From Candidatus Hydrogenedentota bacterium (lineage in GTDB: Bacteria; Hydrogenedentota; Hydrogenedentia; Hydrogenedentales; SLHB01): a DNA stretch of 9,065 nt. Position numbers and translations under genes: made by a program. The notes under the pieces were generated by a model. The model worked only from the letters and a program-made list of their open reading frames with translations, ran no database searches and was not told the origin of the DNA. Where the stretch lies: positions 1 through 9,065 of the forward strand of contig DUZM01000229.1 of NCBI GenBank assembly GCA_013349485.1, written 5' to 3'. Positions 1-5,468 of this stretch are shown here, in pieces. Position 1 is the first letter of the stretch. Each line of letters opens with the position of its first letter.

Positions 1-1065
1 CAGATCTTCGATCCGGCCGTTTGTGCATGATCCGATGAACACCTTGTTGATCGCGATATCCTGCATCGGCACGCCCTGAGCCAGATCCATGTATTCGAGC
101 GCCGCTTCGGCCGCCGAACGCTCGTCGGGGTCGGCGATCTCCTCGAGCACCGGCGTCGTGCCGCCGATGCCTGTCACCATCTCCGGCGAGGTACCCCAGG
201 TTACCTGCGGTTCGATATCGGCGCCGTCTAACTCGACCAAGCTGTCATACGTGCATCCCTCATCCGATGCCCACTGGGACCACTCGGCAACCAACTCGTC
301 CCACGACGTGTCCTTGGGCAGAAACGCCCGGCCTTCGAGGTAGTCAAACGTCGTCTCGTCTGGCGACACGAGGCCGGCGCGCGCGCCGCCCTCGATGGTC
401 ATGTTGCACACGCACAACCGGCCCTCCATGGACATGTTCCGGATCACATCGCCGGTGTATTCGATCACGTATCCGGTGCCACCGGCTGTGCCGATCCTGC
501 CGATAATGGCGAGAATAACGTCCTTGGGGGCGACGCCCGCACCCAAAGCGCCGTTAATACGCATCGCCATCGTCTTCGATTTCTTCTGTAACAGCGTTTG
601 AGTTGCCAGCACGTGCTCGACCTCGCTTGTGCCGATTCCGAACGCCAGCGCGCCGAGGGCGCCGTGCGTCGCTGTGTGTGAGTCGCCGCACACGATCGTC
701 ATGCCCGGCAGCGTCAAGCCGAGCTCCGGGCCGATGATGTGCACGATGCCGTTGAGCGGGTCGTGCATATCGAAACACCGGATTCCGAACTCTTCACAAT
801 TCGTCGCCAATGCCTCGATCTGTTTCCGCGACAACGGATCCTCGATAGGCTTCGACCTGTCCTTCGTCGGGATGTTGTGGTCCATTGTCGCGAACGTGAG
901 TTCGGGACGCCGCACCTTTCGGCGTGCCAGCCGCAACCCCTCGAACGCTTGCGGGGACGTCACCTCGTGACAATAATGCCGGTCGATGTAGATGATGGGG
1001 GACTGCCCCGCCTCCTCATGCACCACATGCGCGTCCCAGATTTTCTCATAGATGTTTCTTGCCAT
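1..1065 (-). CDS. leuC: 3-isopropylmalate dehydratase large subunit, C-terminus cut off by the window edge
   Basis: Partial gene: 355 codons are present and the reading frame is still open at base 1. The product should pair with LeuD to isomerise 2-isopropylmalate to 3-isopropylmalate in cytoplasmic leucine synthesis, using a [4Fe-4S] cluster. Visible family marks are YIDRHYCHEVTSPQAFEGLR (residues 26-45), MDHNIPT (61-67), GDSHTATHGALGALAFGIGT (127-146) and SCTNGRIEDL (346-355). Cys347 is the first cluster ligand and falls at the same number as in E. coli LeuC; the other two cysteines would lie beyond the edge. The pattern is that of the long, E. coli-type LeuC (about 465 residues), so roughly a quarter is missing. 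The start is ATG at 1065, preceded by GAGGAAAG at good spacing. An in-frame ATG at 1080 lacks a ribosome site. The methyltransferase gene ends only 17 bp upstream, so the two are probably one transcript. Confidence 0.96.
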   Translation of the reverse strand, partial: MARNIYEKIWDAHVVHEEAGQSPIIYIDRHYCHEVTSPQAFEGLRLARRKVRRPELTFATMDHNIPTKDRSKPIEDPLSRKQIEALATNCEEFGIRCFDMHDPLNGIVHIIGPELGLTLPGMTIVCGDSHTATHGALGALAFGIGTSEVEHVLATQTLLQKKSKTMAMRINGALGAGVAPKDVILAIIGRIGTAGGTGYVIEYTGDVIRNMSMEGRLCVCNMTIEGGARAGLVSPDETTFDYLEGRAFLPKDTSWDELVAEWSQWASDEGCTYDSLVELDGADIEPQVTWGTSPEMVTGIGGTTPVLEEIADPDERSAAEAALEYMDLAQGVPMQDIAINKVFIGSCTNGRIEDL

Positions 1066-1082
1066 TGATTCTTTCCTCATGT

Positions 1083-1901
1083 CTAGCTCGCGGCCAGCTC
1101 TTTCCTCGCGACAAAACCGATCTCCCAAGCCGAAGCTATCACGGCGGGATCGTCTTGCAGAAACTGCTCCATTGCCAGTAACTCTTCCCAGGGAACGGCC
1201 TTCGCCAACTCATCGAATCGTTCTTGGCCCAATAGGCCCGGGAGTATCTGTTTGCCATATATCTTCTCGACCGAAAGCCCCGCTTGCCCCAGCGCACGCT
1301 CGATGGTCTCCGAGGAATACATATGACAAGTGAAGCAAACATCCGTGTGTTTATCTCGCGCCGTTCCTGAGTAGAGCGCCTCTTTGATCTCGTCCCAGGT
1401 CCGGGACCTATGTTTCCACCTGGCCCCTGTGTATTTCGACTCCACCGAGCCGATGAGGTAGCCGCCAGGCTCGAGAATCCTGTGAAGACCTTTCATGGCG
1501 GAAACGACATCCTCGCAGTAGCTGAGCGGTCCGCCTTCCGCAAGAATAAGCGAAAAGCAATTATCATCAGACTGACTCATGTCAGCAATGTCTGCTTTGA
1601 CGAACCTGACTCTGGACAGACACCCTTTTGCCCGGGTGTTAGCGCGAGCCTCGTCCAACATGCCTTGAGAGATGTCGGCAAGCACGACATCATAGCCCAA
1701 TTCAGCGATTCGGACAGTCCACAACCCGGTTCCTCCGCCGGCATCCAGAACGGGACTCGTCTTGTCTTCTGGCAGGCGGGATTCGATCAAATGCCACGTC
1801 GCGTCGCACTTCAGCTTATCGCTGAGGTAGAACGGGTGTTCCTTCGAGTCGTAGTCTTGCGCTACTCGGTCATAAAACTCCTCGACTTTCCGCTTCAGCA
1901 C
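1083..1901 (-). CDS. class I SAM-dependent methyltransferase, substrate unknown
   Basis: A 272-residue soluble protein with a standard Rossmann-type methyltransferase core. Motif I, the glycine-rich S-adenosylmethionine loop, is VLDAGGGTGL (residues 51-60). The acidic residue that usually binds the ribose hydroxyls is in ADIS (Asp76). KADIADM (102-108) corresponds to the motif contacting the adenine, and LEPGGYLIGS (143-152) is the usual post-II turn and strand. The N-terminal FYDRVAQDYD (9-18) is typical of UbiE/Methyltransf_11/25-like enzymes. The C-terminal third (about 165-272) is variable and probably holds the acceptor site; I cannot name the acceptor. No signal peptide or membrane segment is seen. 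The start is GTG at 1901, supported by GGAGG six bases upstream. The gene follows the GGDEF gene by 121 bp and precedes leuC by 17 bp. Nothing ties the enzyme to leucine synthesis beyond that linkage. Confidence 0.9.
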   Translation of the reverse strand: MLKRKVEEFYDRVAQDYDSKEHPFYLSDKLKCDATWHLIESRLPEDKTSPVLDAGGGTGLWTVRIAELGYDVVLADISQGMLDEARANTRAKGCLSRVRFVKADIADMSQSDDNCFSLILAEGGPLSYCEDVVSAMKGLHRILEPGGYLIGSVESKYTGARWKHRSRTWDEIKEALYSGTARDKHTDVCFTCHMYSSETIERALGQAGLSVEKIYGKQILPGLLGQERFDELAKAVPWEELLAMEQFLQDDPAVIASAWEIGFVARKELAAS

Positions 1902-1982
1902 GGTGAACCTCCGTGTCTCGCTCCACCGGGGTCTTTGCGCTCAGAATCCGCCGAAACACCATATCCTCACGCCGTGCCCGAA

Positions 1983-2018
1983 GTACGGGTACGAGTGCGA
2001 GTAAGAGCAAGAGTACGT
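1983..2018. repeat. degenerate hexamer tandem repeat between the GGDEF and methyltransferase genes
   Basis: Six back-to-back six-base units can be read on the plus strand: GTACGG, GTACGA, GTGCGA, GTAAGA, GCAAGA, GTACGT. The consensus is GTACGA, or TCGTAC on the transcribed strand. The array sits just 3' of the GGDEF stop codon, in the 121 bp gap. It does not overlap a gene on the transcribed strand. The units have drifted from each other, so it looks like an old simple repeat rather than a freshly expanding one. Confidence 0.7.
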
Positions 2019-2022
2019 GCTA

Positions 2023-2682
2023 TTATGCGTTATACTTCCTCAACAGGTCATCGAGTCCTTCCCGCAGCAGTTCGGCTTCACCCATACCCATTCGTTTGGC
2101 GATACGGGCCAGGCCCTGCAATTGCCCCTGGGTATAGTGGCTGGTCTTGGTGACCATTTTCTCTTCCCGACCCAGACACACCTTGTTGGGGCCGGTCACC
2201 TTCGCCCTATACAAAGCCTCGTTGGCTTTCCGGACGAGGTCCGTGTCGCTGTTGCCGTCGTCGGGATACGCCGACACGCCCGCGCTGATCGAAGCGGGCA
2301 GCGAGACGTCCTGTGTGCCGGCCCGCACGGTGTGCTCGCCGTCGAACGTGTCCCTGGCCTTTTCCGCCAGGAGAAACGCCCGTTCCCGCTCCATCCCCTC
2401 AAACAACGCCACGAATGCGTCGCCGCCGTAACGGAAAAGGGCGGCGTGATCGCCGAAAGTCTTGGATAGGTGCCGGGCCACTTCCCGCAGGACGGCGTCG
2501 CCAACCTCGTGGCCGTGCTCGTCGTTTAACTTGGCGAACCAGTCGATGTCGAAAAGCGCGATAGACACGCTAAGTCCTTCAGCAGCAGCAGCTTGCAGCG
2601 CCGATGTTAGGCGCTCCGCGAAGGCATCATAGCCATCCAGGCCCGTGAGTTGGTCGGTTCGTTGTGTGGCTCGAACGTGCAT
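2023..2682 (-). CDS. GGDEF-domain protein with degenerate active site and C-terminal ribbon-helix-helix-like domain
   Basis: A 219-residue cytoplasmic protein with no sensor domain, signal peptide or membrane segment. The GGDEF fold fills about residues 10-172: LTGL (12-15), the metal and nucleotide-binding run DIDWFAKLNDEHGHEVGD (45-62), the signature RYGGDAF (84-90), SAGVSAYP (133-140) and the closing ANEALYRAK (153-161). Two things are off. The signature reads GGDAF, so the conserved fourth-position glutamate is alanine. The inhibitory RxxD site, expected five residues before it, reads GDHA (77-80). Residues about 177-217 look like a CopG/MetJ-type ribbon-helix-helix: a short strand, then helix QLQGLARIAKRMG, a turn, and helix EAELLREGLDDLLRKY. 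The start is ATG at 2682, because GGAGGTGATCC lies seven bases upstream; a TTG at 2700 would also open the frame but carries this site inside it. Cyclase activity is uncertain. DNA or protein binding through the tail is inferred. Confidence 0.88.
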   Translation of the reverse strand: MHVRATQRTDQLTGLDGYDAFAERLTSALQAAAAEGLSVSIALFDIDWFAKLNDEHGHEVGDAVLREVARHLSKTFGDHAALFRYGGDAFVALFEGMERERAFLLAEKARDTFDGEHTVRAGTQDVSLPASISAGVSAYPDDGNSDTDLVRKANEALYRAKVTGPNKVCLGREEKMVTKTSHYTQGQLQGLARIAKRMGMGEAELLREGLDDLLRKYNA

Positions 2683-2683
2683 C

Positions 2684-2694
2684 GGATCACCTCC
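2684..2694 (-). promoter_or_regulatory. near-perfect Shine-Dalgarno of the GGDEF gene
   Basis: Read on the minus strand, GGAGGTGATCC matches eleven bases of the anti-Shine-Dalgarno complement at the 16S rRNA 3' end. Seven bases separate the GGAGG core from ATG at 2682-2680. This fixes the start at 2682 rather than at the in-frame TTG at 2700, and suggests efficient translation. Confidence 0.85.
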
Positions 2695-2733
2695 AGGCAA
2701 ACTCCCTTTATGTTATCTCGGTCTTATGCGTAG

Positions 2734-2763
2734 TTTATAACACATTTGAGATACATATGTCAA
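2734..2763 (-). promoter_or_regulatory. sigma70-type promoter of the GGDEF gene
   Basis: On the minus strand a perfect -35 box, TTGACA (2763-2758), is followed after 18 bases by TATAAA (2739-2734), a five-of-six match to the -10 consensus. Transcription would begin near 2727, giving a leader of about 45 bases before the strong ribosome site. The surrounding DNA is clearly more AT-rich than the genes. A weaker opposite-facing candidate for the nucleotidyltransferase gene, TTGAGA (2746-2751) and TATGGT (2770-2775) 18 bases apart, overlaps it; I do not list that one separately. Confidence 0.7.
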
Positions 2764-2772
2764 TATATGTAT
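2751..2772. promoter_or_regulatory. inverted repeat over the -35 box, candidate operator
   Basis: ATACATAT (2751-2758) and ATATGTAT (2765-2772) form a perfect eight-base inverted repeat with a six-base spacer. The spacer and one arm base cover the -35 hexamer of the GGDEF promoter. The same stretch also holds two direct copies of ATATGT (2755-2760 and 2765-2770) exactly ten bases apart, one helical turn. Paired sites of this kind are typical for ribbon-helix-helix repressors. A link to the ribbon-helix-helix-like tail of the adjacent protein is inference. Confidence 0.5.
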
Positions 2773-2782
2773 GGTTATTGTG

Positions 2783-2827
2783 GCAATCAGCGAAGCGTCA
2801 GGAACGCGCTGTTGCTCGCTTGATTGC
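2783..2827 (+). other. possible stem-loop in the leader of the nucleotidyltransferase gene
   Basis: GCAATCA (2783-2789) pairs with TGATTGC (2821-2827). The stem can continue with GCG (2790-2792) against CGC (2817-2819) past one bulged base, and the loop contains a further short AGCG/CGCT pairing. It lies 75 bases before the start at 2903. There is no T run, so it is not an obvious terminator, and it matches no riboswitch I recognise. The rest of the gap from 2828 to 2902 shows nothing else. Confidence 0.3.
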
Positions 2828-2902
2828 CCTGCCCGAAGTAGACGCCGCTTGTGACGGGTTGCACGGACGAGGCCGCCTGGTTCACAATGGGATAGAGGCG
2901 CG

Positions 2903-3880
2903 ATGAGCAGCGCGGGCGAGGGCAGGCGCATGGCCACAAGTAAATACCAGGGCGTCATCTTGGCGGCGGGGCAAGGCTCGCGAATGGGGCCTTTTGGAAA
3001 CCGGGTCCCCAAGCCCATTGCCCCCATCTGCAACAAGCCCTTGGCGGCCTATCAACTCGATCATTTCCAGGCGTTAGGCATCGATGAGGTGTTTGTCGTC
3101 ATCGGCCACTTGGGACACCGCATCAGTCAGACGCTCGGCGACGGGTCGCGGTGGGGGCTCACGATCCAATACGTCGAGCAAGAGCGCGCCCTCGGGCTGG
3201 CCCACGCCGTTTGCCAGCTCGAGGCCGAGATTAACCGACCGTTCGTACTTATGCTCGGCGACATCTTCTTCGAGGCCTCTCAACTGGACGGAATGGTGCG
3301 CGAATTCGAGGAGGAAAAGGCCGCTGCCGTCTTGGCCGTGAAACGAGAAACCGATCCCGAGGCCCTTCACCGGAACTTCTCCGTCGTGCTGGACGATGCC
3401 GGGTGCGTCCGGCGGGTGGTCGAGAAACCGGTGCGCGCAGCCGGCGTCTTGAAGGGATGCGGCGTCTACCTGTTTGACCTGGCCATATTCGACGCGATAC
3501 GCCGCACGCCCCGCACGGCGTTGCGCGACGAATACGAACTGACCGACTCAATTCAGATCCTGATCGACTATGACTTGCCCGTCCGCGCGGTACGCGTTAT
3601 CGAGTGGGATATGAACGTGACCTTCATCGGCGACCTGATCGCCTGTTGCCGACGCCAGTTGCGCGCGTTGGGCGCGTCCGAGTTGGTCGGCGAAGACTGC
3701 GACATCGCGACCGGCGCTGAGCTGGTCGAGACGGTGGTGGGCGACCGGGTCACCGTAGGTCATCCCATACGCCTGGAACGGTGCGTCGTCCTTCCCGACC
3801 TGGTCGTCGCCGGCGACCACGACTACAGCGACCGGGTCTTCACGGAAGACGGCGTGTTTGCCGCTTCCGACGCACATTGA
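2903..3880 (+). CDS. sugar-nucleotide pyrophosphorylase-like nucleotidyltransferase
   Basis: A 325-residue cytoplasmic protein of the NTP_transferase family, which joins a sugar 1-phosphate to a nucleoside triphosphate to give a nucleotide sugar and pyrophosphate. The nucleotide-binding signature is GVILAAGQGSRM (residues 17-28), followed by PKPIAPICNKPL (36-47). LGD (118-120) should supply a metal-binding aspartate, and VEKP (173-176) and EWDMNVTFIGDL (234-245) match later conserved blocks. After about residue 262 a short tail with hexapeptide-like repeats suggests a few coils of left-handed beta-helix. RmlA, GlmU and mannose-1-phosphate guanylyltransferases share this layout; base and sugar cannot be chosen from the motifs. 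Two starts are possible: ATG at 2903 with GAGG four bases upstream, or ATG at 2930, with GAGGG seven bases upstream, which would leave the usual short lead into the signature. It is the only gene here on the plus strand. Confidence 0.9.
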   Translation: MSSAGEGRRMATSKYQGVILAAGQGSRMGPFGNRVPKPIAPICNKPLAAYQLDHFQALGIDEVFVVIGHLGHRISQTLGDGSRWGLTIQYVEQERALGLAHAVCQLEAEINRPFVLMLGDIFFEASQLDGMVREFEEEKAAAVLAVKRETDPEALHRNFSVVLDDAGCVRRVVEKPVRAAGVLKGCGVYLFDLAIFDAIRRTPRTALRDEYELTDSIQILIDYDLPVRAVRVIEWDMNVTFIGDLIACCRRQLRALGASELVGEDCDIATGAELVETVVGDRVTVGHPIRLERCVVLPDLVVAGDHDYSDRVFTEDGVFAASDAH

Positions 3881-3908
3881 CCGCCGTCGCCCCGTCGCTC
3901 GCCGGCCA

Positions 3909-3934
3909 GACGGCACAAAATCGAGGGCGCCGTC
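3909..3934. terminator. weak hairpin between convergent genes, possible bidirectional terminator
   Basis: GACGGC (3909-3914) and GCCGTC (3929-3934) can form a six-base GC-rich stem around a fourteen-base loop. It sits between the stop of the nucleotidyltransferase gene and the stop of the convergent lipoprotein gene, and overlaps the latter's stop codon. There is no T tract on either side, so this rests mainly on position. Confidence 0.25.
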
Positions 3935-5159
3935 AGTGCCCGAGGCCCGCCACCCGTTTCTCGAAGGGCTCGATGGGCGGTAGATTGCTCTCCGGTTTGT
4001 CCAGGTAGAAATACGCGCAGCTTGACCAGTCGTCCTGGCGCTCGAATAGCCCATAGGGTCCGGTATTGCCCGATTCCGACAGGTCCGCTTCCCTAAGCCC
4101 CGGACCCGCCAGATAGATCGGCTTGCCTGCGTTGTGCATTAGGGGTTTCGTATCGGGTCCCCAGCAACCGATCTGTTGGATCGTCACCCGAATGTCTTGC
4201 CCAAAGTAGATGGGATCCGGTACGTGTAGACGATAGAAACAATACTGAAGCTTTTCGTGATCGGCCACGTGGCACCCTTGGTATAGGTGGGCGTATTGAC
4301 CCTGCCCCCAGCCGGTACCGATATAGTCTTCCGTCCCCGTGCCCGACAGCGTCGGAAACGCCTCATCGCCGTCCACATACACCTTGACCTCGCCTTCGCC
4401 CCACCACGAGTGGAAATAGCGCCCCGTATCGGCCATCACGCCGATGTTTACGCCAAGAAACCTGCCGCGCCCCGCCAGCTTCGGCAGCAGTTCGTAGTCC
4501 CGCTGAAGCTGCGTCGGGTTTTCCCTGCGATAGTGGGCATGGAAATAGGCGACCTCCTCGCCGTGTGCATCGCCGCGCGTATAATCAACGTCATAGAAGA
4601 AGGCCGGCTGGTCCTTGTCCGTTTCGTTGCGCGCCACGATCTTCATACCCGTCCGGAAAGGCATCGGGACGCAACAGTTGAAGCTCCGCCCCTCGGGACT
4701 CGAAAAAAGCGCGTTCTCAAACGTCGCCATCCTCCCGAGGCCGTGGCAGAAAAAATCGCCCACCGGCGCTGACACGGCCGGTTTTGACGCCCCATCCCAA
4801 TACATGTCCAACCGGATCCCGCGTAGCATTTCCGGACTCCGGTCGCCAAGCGTGACCCATATCCGACGAACCATGCCGCTTCTACCGGTCGCTTCGGCCA
4901 ACACCTTCTCTTCTCCCGCCTTCAGCACAAAAGCCGCAGAGCCCTTTCTGCCGGCATTGGCTTGCGCCGCCGCGCCCTTCTCGCCTTTCCAATTCTCCGC
5001 GCTGGCCCATCGCGTCTCTACGCCCTCCGGCAACACGAACAGCGGCGCCGCCCCGTTCCCAAGACATAAATCATCGCGCCCCACGCCAATGCCCTCCATC
5101 GATGCGCATCCAAGACACGTCAGAACCATCCCGGCAAACATAAGGTTGCGTATCTGCAT
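3933..5159 (-). CDS. DUF2961 (GH172-like) lipoprotein
   Basis: A 408-residue exported protein. The N-terminus is a lipoprotein-type signal: a hydrophobic run (residues 6-17) with two cysteines, C15 after VLT and C18 after CLG, either of which could be lipidated. The body matches DUF2961: RIWVTLGD (99-106), LDMYWDG (117-123), APVGDFFCHGLG (131-142), WWGEGEVKVYVDGD (252-265) and GTGTEDYIGTGWGQG (273-287). DUF2961 members that have been studied form family GH172 and cleave furanosides such as alpha-D-fructofuranosides and D-arabinofuranosides. Their two catalytic glutamates fall in the last two motifs, so Glu255 and Glu277 are the candidates here. The ATG at 5159 is preceded by GAGGGAG. The GH38-like gene lies 309 bp upstream on the same strand, and a likely terminator in that gap suggests its own promoter, which I could not find. 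Furanosidase activity is inferred from the family only. Confidence 0.85.
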   Translation of the reverse strand: MQIRNLMFAGMVLTCLGCASMEGIGVGRDDLCLGNGAAPLFVLPEGVETRWASAENWKGEKGAAAQANAGRKGSAAFVLKAGEEKVLAEATGRSGMVRRIWVTLGDRSPEMLRGIRLDMYWDGASKPAVSAPVGDFFCHGLGRMATFENALFSSPEGRSFNCCVPMPFRTGMKIVARNETDKDQPAFFYDVDYTRGDAHGEEVAYFHAHYRRENPTQLQRDYELLPKLAGRGRFLGVNIGVMADTGRYFHSWWGEGEVKVYVDGDEAFPTLSGTGTEDYIGTGWGQGQYAHLYQGCHVADHEKLQYCFYRLHVPDPIYFGQDIRVTIQQIGCWGPDTKPLMHNAGKPIYLAGPGLREADLSESGNTGPYGLFERQDDWSSCAYFYLDKPESNLPPIEPFEKRVAGLGH

Positions 5160-5227
5160 TTGATCTCCCTCTCAACCCGAACAAGTCCCCGGCACTCCAG
5201 TGTAGCCGCGCATCTACCTGCAACTGC

Positions 5228-5276
5228 GTGGCACGAGCTTCCAGCCCGTGAATCATGGCCAGGATGGCCATGCCAC
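5228..5276. repeat. nested inverted repeat in the spacer upstream of the lipoprotein gene
   Basis: CATGGCCA (5254-5261) and TGGCCATG (5265-5272) are a perfect eight-base inverted repeat with a three-base loop. Around it GTGGCA (5228-5233) pairs with TGCCAC (5271-5276), partly competing with the inner stem. CACG (5232-5235) and CGTG (5247-5250) give a further small hairpin. The spacer from 5160 to 5468 holds no convincing gene; it also has a TGTCGC/GCGACA hairpin (5318-5332), an 18-base near-palindrome (5368-5385) and a TGAATCA/TGATTCA pair (5249-5255, 5341-5347). This density suggests a dispersed palindromic element, which one copy cannot prove. Confidence 0.55.
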
Positions 5277-5426
5277 TTCTTTTCCTGGGTCGCGGGCCTT
5301 GTATTTCCAGACATCTGTGTCGCTTCGCGACAGTTACCTGTGATTCATCCGAGGCACTCGCCTGCTGGCCGGCCTGCAGCCCGGCAACGACCCCCATGAG
5401 TCCCGAACCCATCTGCCAAAGAGGAA

Positions 5427-5456
5427 ACCGAATGTTCGGTGGTCGAAACAACGACC
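5427..5456 (-). terminator. tandem hairpins after the GH38-like gene, probable terminator
   Basis: Just beyond the GH38 stop codon, read on the minus strand, GGTCG (5456-5452) and CGACC (5445-5441) form one hairpin. Directly after it ACCGAA (5440-5435) and TTCGGT (5432-5427) form a second, followed by TTCCTCTTT. The T tract is broken, so this is a moderate candidate. If real, it separates the GH38-like gene from the lipoprotein gene. Confidence 0.45.
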
Positions 5457-5468
5457 TTTCTCCCAGCG

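Noticed and set aside
1..1065. leuC as a truncated pseudogene
   Set aside because: The frame is open at the window edge and the first cluster cysteine is at the expected position, so the cut is due to the window, not the gene.
1066..1080. Longer LeuC start at ATG 1080
   Set aside because: In frame, but it has no ribosome site, and the GAGGAAAG serving ATG 1065 would fall inside it; MARN at 1065 matches the family N-terminus.
1983..2018. CRISPR-like array
   Set aside because: Units are six bases, contiguous and without spacers; it is a simple tandem repeat.
1410..2153. Long open frame on the plus strand opposite the methyltransferase gene
   Set aside because: It is a shadow of the minus-strand gene, which has clear motifs; its own translation shows no family pattern and crosses the hexamer repeat.
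4615..5163. Open frame of 182 codons on the plus strand opposite the lipoprotein gene
   Set aside because: Antisense to a gene with clear DUF2961 motifs and a lipoprotein signal; low-complexity translation and no ribosome site.
5318..5332. TGTCGC/GCGACA hairpin as a terminator
   Set aside because: No T tract follows on either strand and it is far from the GH38 stop; better seen as part of the repeat-rich spacer.
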